Of a stretch of 25,006 bases of DNA, positions 12,001-22,977 are shown one piece after another. How positions within the stretch are numbered: position 1 is the first letter of the stretch; every line of letters begins with the position of its first letter. Where the stretch lies: the NCBI GenBank assembly GCA_003640385.1, contig RCAB01000709.1, positions 1 through 25,006 of the forward strand, in the 5' to 3' direction. The position numbers and the translations under genes are program-made. The notes under the pieces are model-generated. The model saw only the letters and a program-made list of their open reading frames with translations. It ran no database searches and was not told the origin of the DNA. This DNA is from Setaria digitata. Its lineage: Eukaryota; Nematoda; Chromadorea; Rhabditida; Setariidae.

Positions 12001-13533
12001 ACTACATATCATTGAGAGCTCTTCTACATGACTGCGTTCATTATCCAAATTTTGATTAATCATAACTATTTTATCCTGCAGCTGTGAAATTTCATCTAAC
12101 ATCAAATTCCTTTCCATCTCCAGCTCTACCTGAACAAATGTTAAATGTCAAAGCCTGATCTGAAAGAATGCTTATGAGACAGATCATCAACAACTTTCTA
12201 AATCAAAAAAAAAAGCTGCGCAAATATAAGGGGTCGCATATTTTGTGCAGCAAGCACTTCGCACTGTACAGTATTTTGAATATTCATTCAAGCAAACATA
12301 AAGCTAACCATTTTCTCGGTTAACTTCGCTCGCTCAGAATCCGAAAAAGTATCTCCCGTTTGTTTCACTGATATCACAGGCATTTTTGCTGCTTTTTCTA
12401 ATTCCCGTTCTTTCGATGCCACTGTCTTTTTCAATTCTTGTATCTCTTGTTCTTGATCAAACAGTATGCCATTCTTTTCATTTATCTGTAGGGTAACTAA
12501 TTCTAAAATGCAATAACTAGCATTTCCATTTATTCTACAGTTTACACTAATCCAAAATCAAAAAATTTAAAGATAGTGATTAACTTATTTAAAAAAAAAA
12601 GAAAAAATAGTAGAAATTAGAATATAAAAAAGAAATTAGAGAAAAATGAAACTATAATACCCCATAAACCGACTGTAAATTGTGACTTGTGGACAGCTAT
12701 GTGATATGAACAACCTGTACACTTATAAAGTGATTATAGTTGCTTTAAATAACTCCACTTCACTAGTGAGTTTTGGCAAAAGAATATTCACTACAGAGCA
12801 AATTGTTGGGAAAAACCTCTGCACGAAGAGAAGATATTTTTTGTTCGAGCTCCACCAAATGTGCACTTTTGGTAGCGTTTATTTCGATAATTTCACCGCG
12901 CAATTTTGTAACCTCATTTTCAGCATCAACTAAGTATTCATCGCGAGTTTTCAGCAAAGCTTGTAACCGAGAAATATCCTGAAATGAAAATCTGATAGTA
13001 GCTAAACTGTCACCTGAATTTGGTCAAATATTAAGATGATGAGAATTACCTCACTTATCAAATCTACTAACCATGGCTTAAAAGAGAAATTCTGAAAAAA
13101 GAAACAAAGAACCAAGAAAATTATAAAGCGATACCCTGGACTGCTGAAGATTCTCCTCACCAAGTGTGGAAATACGCTGATCTTTATCTCTGTCCTTTTC
13201 TAATATTTCTTTCGCCAATTCAGCAATCGCCACTTGTTTTGACTCCGATTCTTTCAACTTCATTCTGTAGCACTAACTCAGTGAAACAATTTGAGTCATA
13301 TTTATACAAAATAATGCTACCATCTGTCTGCACAATCATATAAATTTGTTAGTCAATATTTCCAAATGAAGGAATGATATATAAGGATTCAAATTTGAAG
13401 CTTTACCTGAGATAAAATAATTTACGAAATTCTGCCGTCCTACGACTTCAGACGAAAAAAAAAAAAACCATTAAGGATGAAAAAAATCTAAATGAATTAT
13501 AGACCTGAGATCATTAATTTCAGCTTCCATCAT
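9055..13533 (-). CDS. spdl-1: Spindly, kinetochore dynein/dynactin adaptor, 12 exons
   Basis: Exons: 13533-13505, 13264-13135, 12978-12817, 12485-12309, 12129-11980, 11726-11631, 11429-11270, 11005-10841, 10517-10302, 10023-9847, 9673-9540, 9168-9055. They give about 569 aa (human 605). Spindly recruits dynein-dynactin to kinetochores through the RZZ complex. The N-terminus (MEAEINDLRMKLKESE, residues 2-17) lines up with human MEADIITNLRCRLKEAEE. Coiled coil dominates residues 10-430. The Spindly box GNSMFFE (242-248) matches GNSLFAE; its phenylalanine binds the dynactin pointed end. The C-terminal third (430-569) is low-complexity with a basic end (GRRKPKRR). No clear AAxxG dynein-binding CC1 box is visible near residues 20-30, and there is no CaaX farnesylation motif. 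The exon 8/9 junction (AACA/GTTTAA to CAGAG) is the least certain; the last exon may be alternatively spliced. Confidence 0.85.
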
Positions 13534-13572
13534 AATCACGCCACCCAGTAATTACCAAATTAATTGAGAGTC

Positions 13573-13584
13573 CTGAAGAATAAA
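13573..13584 (-). promoter_or_regulatory. Candidate trans-splice acceptor of Spindly
   Basis: A TTTTATTCTTCAG acceptor on the minus strand ends 39 nt before the Spindly ATG at 13533, almost the same spacing as for eIF2A. No matching donor or coding exon is seen upstream. Confidence 0.45.
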
Positions 13585-14744
13585 AATAAAAGTGAGTAAG
13601 CAGTCTAACTTCAACTATAAAGCTCGATTAAATCGGCATATGATGCCAAAAAAAAAAGAAGAAATTACCAAAATTATCTTCGAAATTTGACATCCATCTC
13701 ACAATTACGTTAATCTCATGATTAATTTGCGCAATTATTTTGCCTTAAGGGTAATATCTACCCGATGACTGGATAAGCCTTACCGAAAAGAAACAATCCT
13801 CCAAAACTTACGTAACAAAAGATCTAATATATTTATAGGAAAAAAGAAACCAACTACAGCAATTACACTTTTCTCCAACATATACCAATGCTACATTAAA
13901 TTAGTTTTCAGTTTTTTTACAACTTTTTTTTTCTATTTTTTGCAACAACACTTCAATAGTAGCAATAAATTTTGTCTTCAAAAACCTTAAATTATCATAA
14001 ATCACCAAAGAAACGTTGTGCTATAATCTCATCTAACTATATTTTTCATTTTGTGGTGAAATCTCCAAATTTCTACCTACTATATCCAATCGTATAACCT
14101 TAAACAGATTAAATGCTAGTCGCAGAGGTCAAGACATACATCATCTCCCCCCTCCCAGCCACTCCACCCTCAAGATCACAACATCTACCAAATACCTCAA
14201 GTTAAACCCATCACACCACCCTTCACCCGACGACACAACTTCCGGCTGCATCAAATAGGACGAATGGATTTAGTTGTGTTGCATGCGACATGTCCTGAAA
14301 TCCCTGACAACCTAATGAGGAGCTCACTGAGCATTTTGCTTTCTTTCAGGTTTATTCATTTCCAAATGGAACAGTAATTATGTTTTTGGGGAAACTGAAA
14401 ACTTTTTTTTTTTGTAACAAAACTTCAAAAATTTGAATCATTTAACTCGAAGAATGGTACAATGTGATGATTATTATTGCTTTGAGTAAAATTCATGTGA
14501 TAATATTTCAATAATAAAAAAATCAATTTTTTTTTTGAAATTTATAGCTATTAAAAAGTTATGCAGAAAAAAAAAGAAACTAATGTTAGAAATATGATAA
14601 AGAGATGAAATCACTGATTGTTGAAAATGATTTTTTTTTTTTTCTCGCAAAAAAGAAGAGAAGTGAAGGAGAAAATGGAAATATTTGATGAGAGCATCAA
14701 TGTTACTATCATTTTTCCTTATCTTTTTTCTTTTTTTTTTTTTT
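13585..14744. other. Spacer between ENT and Spindly, with a C-rich patch
   Basis: Mostly AT-rich, with T/A runs. From about 14140 to 14230 the plus strand is C-rich and G-poor (TCTCCCCCCTC at 14144-14154). A 9/10 inverted repeat, CGACACAACT (14231-14240) and AGTTGTGTTG (14272-14281), lies next to it. This could hold a promoter, part of the ENT 3' UTR, or an old repeat. No gene is seen. Confidence 0.6.
14351..14356 (-). terminator. Candidate poly(A) signal of ENT
   Basis: AATAAA on the minus strand lies about 390 nt downstream of the ENT stop at 14745. It is the first canonical signal I noticed; a variant signal closer to the stop is possible. Confidence 0.3.
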
Positions 14745-17700
14745 TCACGATTTTCCAGGCTCAATTGGTCCCAGGCTGTCAATAAACCATATGACGACAA
14801 AAGTGAACAATGTACCACAAATTACACCTGAAAATTAACCAGTATTGTGGTCATCAATTTATTTTATCAAATTACAATGGTAAACTGTAACCTAAGTAAT
14901 TAGTGTTGCACTGTTAGTTTTTGACTAATTTACAAACGTAACGACGTGAGAAGTATTTTAGCTATTAATTTAGATCTATAACCTCTATACCTGGAAGATA
15001 TTTTGACTAGTTTTGAATTTTCGGAAAAATTTTTTATCTACAGATTAGCTGAAATTTTGGGTTAATAAAATGAACTATTTTCTTAGATGAAAAAGAAAAG
15101 AGAGAAAAACAAACCAAAAATTAAAAAGAAAGCTGTAATCATTCCAGCTACTGTTGATTTTGATGCTTCGACCTGTCTAAACTTAACATTGATTTCAATT
15201 AATTTTTGTAAATTTCTGTTTACGGATTTCAAATGGTGCTGCTTACAATCCTTGCTATATTTCCTAACATTTCTTTTAATATTACTCGGAGAGAAACCAT
15301 CGGATTTCTGGTCGAGAGAAAGGACAATTCAAGTAGAGTATTATCCCAGATCGAGAGTAGAAACAATTCAAGAAGTGCTATTCTCGATCGAGAGTAAGGT
15401 CAATCCGAGAAATGCTATCCCGGGGATAGTACAGAGTCAAGAATAGGAGCAGTTCGAAAAATGCTGGATTCAAGAAATCGCTTAGAATAAGTGAAGACCA
15501 GTATTAGCCATTGGAAATAAACTTACTTAGGAGCATACATCATGGCTAAGGCGCTAAAATACCCACTGCATGTAGCCATAGTGACAACTAGAGCAATGTA
15601 TATCCAAATATTATAAATAAGTACTCCCCATGATCGCTGTGCCGGTCGAAAGTTACAGAACAACATTAATGGGACGAAAATTGATTGCGTTAGTACCGGT
15701 ATTACAAGCCATTTAGGCTCTGGCTAAATATTCATCGTTCATTAAAATGAATTCTACATTTTTCTTTTATTTTCTATTTCTTTTTATTTCTTGAAAATTC
15801 ATTGTATTTGCAGATGAATTCTTATTAAATATTTATTTAATATGATGTTTAACCTAGTATTTACTTAATATAATATTTAATTTAATATAATATTTAAGAA
15901 AAAAAAAAAAAAATGAACAAGAATAAAATACCCATTGTACAAAATTTGCCAAAAATGTTCCAAAACAAGCGAACAAATTGAAAAGAAGATAAGTAATTAT
16001 CGGCGTAAAAAGCTTTTCTAAAAATATTTTTAAGAAAAAAATCTCTCTGAAAATGAAATTAACAGGAAGCCTATTATTATAGGTATGTCATTTTTTTTTT
16101 TTTGTTAGTTCAATTATTTGGCTAATAAAAAATAAACTCTACAAAGCAAAAGTTTCTTTTACAAAGTTTAAATAATTCATTCGAAGAAAAACATAAGTGA
16201 TTAAATAAATATTTGATTGAAAATTATTCACCAGAAGTATCATCAATGAAATGACTGATACAGATAATGAAATAGTGTTAAACGAATCCCGCAATGTTTT
16301 GAATCTCTTAATACAAATTTACATTTTTTATCCTGAATTTCATTTCCTCATTCATTAGTCAGTAAAACAATTAAAAAGATTCACCTGGTATGAAAAAGTT
16401 ATACTTGCCAGTTTCGCTATAATATTTCACTTCAGCCATCACTGTTGGAAATAATGTCAATGTTACGACGAATATGAACCAAACGTTGAAACAATGAGGC
16501 CATATCTTAATTAAGTTCTTATCAGCTTTTTTCAAGCAGCTATTAAACTTTTGACAATTTAAAAAATTGCTTCACGTAATTGTGATATGAGAAATCTTGT
16601 TAATTGATTTAATACTTTAACACTTGGCTATATTATTTTATCATATTATGATGCTAGAAATTCTGTTCTACCAGAAAATAACCAAAAACTTAACGAAGTA
16701 TTTTAAATGTATAGCAAAACTGAGTAAGCACAGCAATCAAAAATGCATTTCAGGAAGGGTGAACTGATAAATTTATCTTTCAATCAATTGAGTAAGACAA
16801 ATTTTGATTTGTTAGCTTGTGATAAGGTAATCAGAGTAGATAAGCTTTTTTCCCGGTTCTGAAGTATTGAGGGATGAAGTTGATGAAATTTTTGATCACA
16901 TTAAGAAAACCAGCTCAATAATTAAGTGTTAAATCATTTTGATGAAGCGAAACGAGTACGGGATAATGAATAAAAACCGGAAGCAATTAATTGATGGGAA
17001 AACAGCTTGGTGCAACTAAACAGTATGATAAACTAACCTGTTTAAAAATACTGTAATATAAGTGCAGTTTGGCTTGAAAATTCATTTTCAATAAATCAAC
17101 ATGCGTATTTTCTGAGCTGTTTGTTGATTCATAAACTTCAGATTTATCACCTTTCGATATAATTTCTCTTACACTATCACTTCGTTTAAATTTTATCATT
17201 TCTTTCGCTTTTCTCTTTTGCATTTTTTTACTTTCCTTTTGCATATAGTATTTATAAAAATCCTATAATACATTTTACACATACAATAAATAATTTTCGA
17301 AAACTTTCAACTTTGAACTAATTCTTCCTTATTTTTGCTTGAAATTTCATCAACTGCTGCAGTAATTTGATCTCAATTACGAATATTTCTAATGAAGAGA
17401 AAAAAAAAATAGAATTAGTCCTATTGAAATTCTAGCATTTGGAAGCAAAAAAAAAAAAAAAGCAATTTTTAAAACTTACCAATTTTACAAGCACGAACAA
17501 GGAGCCTAAACATGCAAGAACGGCCAATAGTGATATGAAGAAATACAAGAAAGCAGCGGTTTTAATATTATTTGTAACTGAAATTAAGAAATTATAGAGT
17601 TAGAATGATAAATAAGTTTTAGTCATTTAACTATGACTAATGCAAATCTTTTGCTATGAGATTAGTCGGAATTAATCACTCAAGCTTAGCCCTTCTTGGA

Positions 17701-20062
17701 ACTGTTAAGAACTAATAACAGTAAAAGGAACTCAAACTGCTCAGTTTCATTTCCATATCATTACTGGAACATAACTAAATGAGTAGGCGTTATGATGAAT
17801 TAATTAATCGTTTTAACTGGAAAAAAAAAGGATACCGTAATTGGTGAAAAAATAAAATCGGTAACGAACGAACCGACAAGAGTTATAATATTGATAACTG
17901 ATACAAATGTGCCACAGATGTTACTACCAAGTAATATAGCACTAGTATAGTGTGGTGGAAAAATGGCAGCTAAACCATATAATGTATTTTGATAAACTCC
18001 ACAAGCTGCATTCTGTATCACTACAGTAATGATTGTTGTAATGAAGAATACGGTGATCACTGGAAGAGAAATTTATCAATGTTTCATTAAATGATAATGA
18101 TTAAAAGCTATTAATAATATTTTGCAGATCAAATGATATCAGATATCAAACCGTCTTTTTAACTTAATGCTTCATTTAAATTAAGCAGAATGAGTTTAAT
18201 TAAAATATTTAAACAATTTTGGGGTTTAGAACAGAATTAGAAAAAATATTTGTATAAAATTTGTTTTACAAAAGTTTTTTGTAAAAAAAAAAAAGGTATC
18301 AATAATAATAATAATAATTAAAAATAAAAAGGTGAGGAAATAAATTTTTATAACTGTCTATTGAATCATTTCCATAGAGGATGTAAACTGTTTAACATTG
18401 TTACAACAAGATAAATAATTAAATTCATCTGTTCGAGCTATTAATCAAGCTTTAAATGTCTTCTACTTTTAACTCTAGATTAACTGCACTTATAATAATT
18501 AATTCAGTGCATAATTAAAAATGCAATATTGGCATAGATTGTTTCTACTAATTTCACCATAATCCGAAATATATATTTAATATATGCAGTATAGGTCATT
18601 AAATTGCTCATGGATGGACACCAACTTCGAATAAAACAGGCTTAAGAATAAACTTTTAGATTAGATTGAAATGTTAACCACATAACGATTAATTTGGGAA
18701 ATAAAAAAAGCTCTTATCGCCGATAAGATTATTTGTAATTTTTATTTTAAAACTTTTGTTGGCACATGTAGAAATGTTAGCATAAAGTAGAACAAAAAGT
18801 CAGAATTTAAATTTTGTTCTGTAGGATTAAAGTAGCAATTTTATTAAACTTTTCCTAGAGTAGAAATATTTTGGCTTCATTAAATTTAGTTTGAATTCAA
18901 TAGTTTTTGTTTTGATGAAGAAGATATAAAAAGAAATGAGAAGAAATTAAGAATTCACTTTCAGAAGTATCAATTACAGTGAATGCAAGCGTTATCAAAC
19001 AGATCAATCCCATTATCATAAGTGATAAAATGATTCGTTTTTCGAGATTACCGCTGCAAAGTTTTTTAGTTAATTAGTTTCATTCACAATATTCTTTCCT
19101 TTTTCATCTTAGCTTAATCTCATTAATTCAGATTGTCATGTTCTCAAAAGAAACCAATTTTTTAGAGTCTTATCAGTTCAATCAACAGCGAACAACGATT
19201 GCTGCAACATGGCATACCCCAATGATAACAACTGATAACAATTTGAAATGCCGTTCCTTCACTAGAACTTGGGCAGTGCTAGCCATAAACTGTATTTAAA
19301 GGGCTCATTAAATTTTTTATGATCTAATCCTAGCTTAAAAAATATGAACCAATATTTTATTAGTATTTCGTTCTGGCTCAGCGAAACATCGGCATCAGAT
19401 TCCGGGCTTAATTTATTTTTGTCACATCATTTGTCCTATTTGAAGTACATCAATTACTTCCAATTAGAGAGCCCTTCTAATTAGGAGCATTTTAAGTAGC
19501 AAAATTAAAAAAATGAAACTAACTTGAATGTTATAAATAAATTGATTAAATTAAGTGCAAAATTTGGTAAATTCGAAGCGACAACCAAATAACTAAGAAA
19601 ATTAAGTGCATATGGTGATGCATTTTTTGTGCCATTTCTGTCCACTTCTATCAGTTTATAGTTCATATAATACTGTAAAGAGCTTACTTCAAAAAGTAAT
19701 TTGTCTTATTTTTTTTTTTTAATTATTTTTAATAATTGGTATTTTTCTAAAAACATTTGGCGAAAAGGAAAGAAAATCAATAGTGAGTATCCAATAGTAC
19801 TGAAAAGATTTTAACATTTTTTTTTTGTCCATTTAAGAGAAAAAAAAAACAAAATATTCCTTCAATTTTTTTTTTGTTTTGATTTTTAAAAAATTCTGAA
19901 TAATATTTGAATAATACTAAAAAAAAAGGAAAATTAGTAATAGTAACTTACAGCGGGAGCAATTGTAATCCACATATTCCATGTCATTAGGATGCCAAAT
20001 CCATTAAGTAATATAATGAGATAGACGGCATGGCATCTATCAACTGGTTTCCTGGCCAACAT
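14745..20062 (-). CDS. Equilibrative nucleoside transporter (SLC29/ENT family), complete, 11 exons
   Basis: Exons: 20062-19952, 19672-19524, 19053-18959, 18059-17874, 17577-17480, 17262-17038, 16505-16385, 16017-15932, 15723-15527, 15176-15115, 14827-14745. They join in frame to give 470 aa, the usual ENT length. ENTs are 11-helix membrane proteins that carry nucleosides or nucleobases down their gradient. TM1 carries GFGILMTWN (21-29). The first outer loop has two N-glycosylation sequons, NGT and NAS. The family hallmark is plain in TM4-TM5: NAACGVYQNTLYGLAA, FPPHY, then LLGSNICGTFVSVINI. The large loop before TM7 (214-288) is Lys/Ser-rich and presumably cytosolic. IWPHCFNVWF, the LLFNLFACFGT helix, WLVIPVLTQSIFVPLML and EASKSTVAGMITAFFL follow in the family order. 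Exon 9 ends in a TAA that is only the donor AA/GTAAGT. Confidence 0.95.
15312..15426. repeat. Degenerate ~38-bp minisatellite in ENT intron 9
   Basis: Three tandem units of 39, 37 and 39 bp (15312-15350, 15351-15387, 15388-15426) each begin TCGAGAG. They share the order AA-x-CAATTCAAG, then a GTGCTAT-like block, then CCC or CTC. A fourth, very diverged unit may run to about 15468. A perfect 12-bp palindrome, TCTCGATCGAGA (15382-15393), spans the junction of units 2 and 3. It lies in the intron between ENT exons 9 and 10. Confidence 0.75.
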
Positions 20063-20121
20063 GTTGCTTGTATGATTTTGAAATAGACCGAGAAATCGAA
20101 GTATTTCTGGTCCTTATTCAA

Positions 20122-20132
20122 CTGGAAGATAT
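20122..20132 (-). promoter_or_regulatory. Candidate trans-splice acceptor of ENT
   Basis: ATATCTTCCAG on the minus strand ends 59 nt upstream of the ENT ATG. An in-frame TAA lies within this leader, so the ATG at 20062 is the first usable start in this exon. Cis-splicing to a distant 5' exon is an alternative. Confidence 0.4.
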
Positions 20133-21965
20133 TTTTACTAAAAATTACAGATGGAATTAAGCAAATTTTGATTAAAGAAGAAATCCAAAATTAAAGACAT
20201 AAATTTTGATTATTTAAAGCAACATTTCATTTTATTTTTTCATTTATGACTGATGGACTCATTTACAGTTGAGTTTATCAACCGATCCTCTTGTTTATCG
20301 ATTTGTTGTATTATTTTTAAGATCTTAGGTAAGTTAAATTATCAACAGTACAAACTGATGATAGGAAATTTCCAGAGGATCCAGTTTGGAGTCAATTTAG
20401 AGGTAGAATTATGATAGGGAAAAAGTCGCAAAAAAACAAAAAAGAAAAAAAAAAGGGGATTAATTGCAATTTCTTGTCGAAATAAAACTATAAATTTAAT
20501 TATGCCAATAATTATTTTGCAATTTAATGCTTTTAATTAATTGTTCAAAAACTACATAGTTTCATACAAAACAAATGCCCACTTTTACTAGACTTTCCTT
20601 TCCAATTGTAGCTATTTCAGATCATTTTTAAGTACACTTCGAGAAATTAAAAGATATGCGGAAAAAAGGCAAGAAGATTTTTAATTAGTTGCTATAAGTC
20701 CAGAAAAGAAAATTGAGGAGATTTGTACATCAATATATATTTTGTTACAAACCGTATAGGAGGTCTGAAAAAAAAAAAATGATAGCAAAAAATTATCTGA
20801 TAGCGTCTGATCATTGATTACATAAATACTAAAAGTTTCTATTTGAAACTATTTTAGTCTTGCTTAATTGAAAAAATTCATTTTTAAGCTCATTTATGAT
20901 AAAATTTTCACTGCTACCGAACAGAAAATCAATTTGTCATTACCCGTTCTACTCCTTTTTAACAATCTTAAGCATATACATACATATATGTACGCATATA
21001 ATTATTGTTTGTACAAGAAAATATAATTGGAAAAAGATAATCGAGAATTAATTACTCAAAAATTAGCTGGTGAAATTTGAAAATTTTTTTTTCTTTTTAA
21101 GAAAAAAGAAGAAAAAAAAAAAGCAAATGGATTGTGATGTATAACAGATGTGCAGGCATACCTAATGATTCTCTGGATGTCAATAATCTTTATTAGTTCC
21201 TTTTTTCCTTTTTTTAATTGTAAAAATAAATCCGATATCAGAGCTACTATTAGTTTTTAATCCTAAAATTGCGCATAAATAGGTATTTCCAGTCATTTAA
21301 TGAATTCTCCACAAAATTTTCAGTAATTTATTTTTGGCAATATTTTAGCAAACATATATATATATGTGTTTGCTCAAATATATAGCTTTGAATATCTTGA
21401 TGTTTGTTTAGGGCTATTACTTGGTAGCATTCGATCATTTGCTGTGCAGATGAATTGATAATCAGAGGAGCAGAATTGATATTCATATCGAGAGTTGATC
21501 AAATGGATCAGCTGAACGAACTTTTTATTATGCAATCAATATTAAATCATTGTATTTTGAATAATGTTTTTCTTAAAACTCTGCCATTGATGCGATCAAA
21601 AATGCTGATAAGATCCAGGTTAATTAGTAATCAATAAGTTATACTAATTTTCGCAAAACGTGAACGTCAACTTAATAGTTTGAATAAATAAATTAAAAAT
21701 ATAATTATAGCTTAAAAAAATCAAATGTTAGGAAAACTAATTATTAATAATTTTATATATTGTGATTAATAATATCGCTTAATTATCACAACTTCATTAA
21801 TCTTGTCAAAATAAGAATGAAATAGAGATATTTATTGATAAGTAGACATCATATCATATCTCGTTTATATTATTCGAATAAAATTTTAAATGAAATATTT
21901 TTTGCGTTAAAACTAATTTGAAATGATTCTGTTTTAGACTGACTATGTTGAAGATCAGACGTTAG
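20133..21965. other. Intergenic region upstream of ENT
   Basis: AT-rich sequence with no supported exon. It contains alternating AT/GT runs near 20977-21000 and the hairpin at 21347-21374. It is the likely place for the ENT promoter, but no TATA box or known element can be assigned in such AT-rich DNA. Confidence 0.6.
21347..21374. repeat. Near-perfect palindrome around an AT core
   Basis: The arms AGCAAAC and GTTTGCT flank an alternating AT/GT core of 14 bases, giving a 28-bp imperfect palindrome that could form a hairpin. It lies in the intergenic DNA upstream of ENT. Confidence 0.7.
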
Positions 21966-22087
21966 TTATATTTCTCTTTGTTGGACACTAACGGCTTTAA
22001 CATTTTTAGTTCGCCTGAATTCCAGAATCCTCTTCTCAGATGATTCTTCCAACTTCATCTTTTCTTCTTCAGAGCTTTCGTTTTCTT
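21966..22087 (-). CDS. Orphan exon-like segment, charged peptide
   Basis: A good acceptor (AATATTTCAG, ending at 22088) is followed by 40 open codons in phase 1 before a TAA at 21968-21966. The peptide is highly charged: ENESSEEEKMKLEESSEKR, then ILEFRRTKNVKAV. A strong donor (GTTAGT) lies at 21992-21987, after 31 codons. It could be an upstream exon of ENT giving a longer cytosolic N-terminus, an alternative 3' exon of the lipase gene, or chance. I could not join it in frame to ENT exon 1 with confidence. Confidence 0.3.
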
Positions 22088-22195
22088 CTGAAATATTTTA
22101 TAGGCCACATTTCTCTCCTTGACATTGCTCATTGTTTTATAAATTATTTTCAAATTTAAACAAGAGAAATATTCTAGTTTCCTTCACTTATTTAG

Positions 22196-22217
22196 AAAAA
22201 AAAAAAAAAAAAAAAAT
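22196..22217. repeat. Poly(A) tract, 22 bp
   Basis: An uninterrupted run of 22 A on the plus strand. No target-site duplication or retrogene is visible beside it, so it is treated as a simple homopolymer. Confidence 0.9.
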
Positions 22218-22825
22218 TTCAAAATGAACAAGTGACGATATGAATGGTATATAACTTATTAAATTTATTTAACAATACATTTCAACAATGAATGATGCAA
22301 TTCGATACAATGGTCCAAAAATTACTTTTGCTTTTTTATCAGTTCAATAGTTTTCATGACGAACATGATGACTTTTTAAACTGATAGACTGATAACTGAT
22401 TTGATAATCATTTCTCCATTTTTCCATTATCAGCATTTGATTCAATTCTTATCTATGCCTTGTGCATATTTGTAAATTAGGTGTCTAACTATGTCTCATA
22501 TTTTGGTAGTATAAATTAGCCTCAATAAAACTCATCTCACTTCTCTTCCATCTAACGTAGACTAATGGAAATATGTTCAAGTTAGCGTGAAATGGTCTCG
22601 TAAAATATATTAATCTTGTGTTTGATATTACAGTCAAATTCATCTCTGTATGAGCGTTTCAATCTTCAGCAAGCAATGCTTATAATAATGGATTTCTTTT
22701 CAATTCATTAAGGTAATGTTGTTCTAAAACTTATTTCTTTTTCATATAATCTGTCCTTTTTTCATCTTTCTTAGTTCGAAAAAGACACTGTGATTAGTAA
22801 TTCTTTGTGCACAATAAAGGGAGAA

Positions 22826-22831
22826 TTTATT
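22826..22831 (-). terminator. Candidate poly(A) signal of the lipase gene
   Basis: AATAAA on the minus strand lies about 147 nt downstream of the lipase stop codon at 22978. Confidence 0.4.
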
Positions 22832-22977
22832 CACGCAATTATCATTTAAATGTAAATTGTTGAATATTTCTTTTTTTTTTTTTTTTTCCAAGTTTTAATT
22901 CAAAGTTGCTGATTTGCTTTTCCATTTTATCACTATTATATACAACCATTATGATACTCGCCAGAAGAATCCATTAA

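Larger units (their letters stand above)
22088..22977. other. Region downstream of the lipase gene
   Basis: AT-rich, presumably the lipase 3' UTR followed by intergenic DNA. It holds a T-run at 22870-22887 and an A22 run at 22196-22217. No exon is supported. Confidence 0.55.

Noticed and set aside
14474..14818. Minus-strand 114-codon open frame
   Set aside because: It uses a different frame from ENT exon 11, which matches the ENT C-terminal helix and ends at 14745. The open frame is mostly Phe/Lys from A/T runs.
15087..15446. Plus-strand 119-codon open frame
   Set aside because: It overlaps ENT exon 10 on the opposite strand and the minisatellite; no family resemblance or splice context.
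21455..21637. Plus-strand 60-codon open frame in intergenic DNA
   Set aside because: No recognisable domain, no splice partners, and the length is within chance for this region.
22196..22217. Retroposed gene copy marked by a poly(A) tail
   Set aside because: Similar A/T runs occur throughout the window and no intron-free coding sequence lies next to this one.
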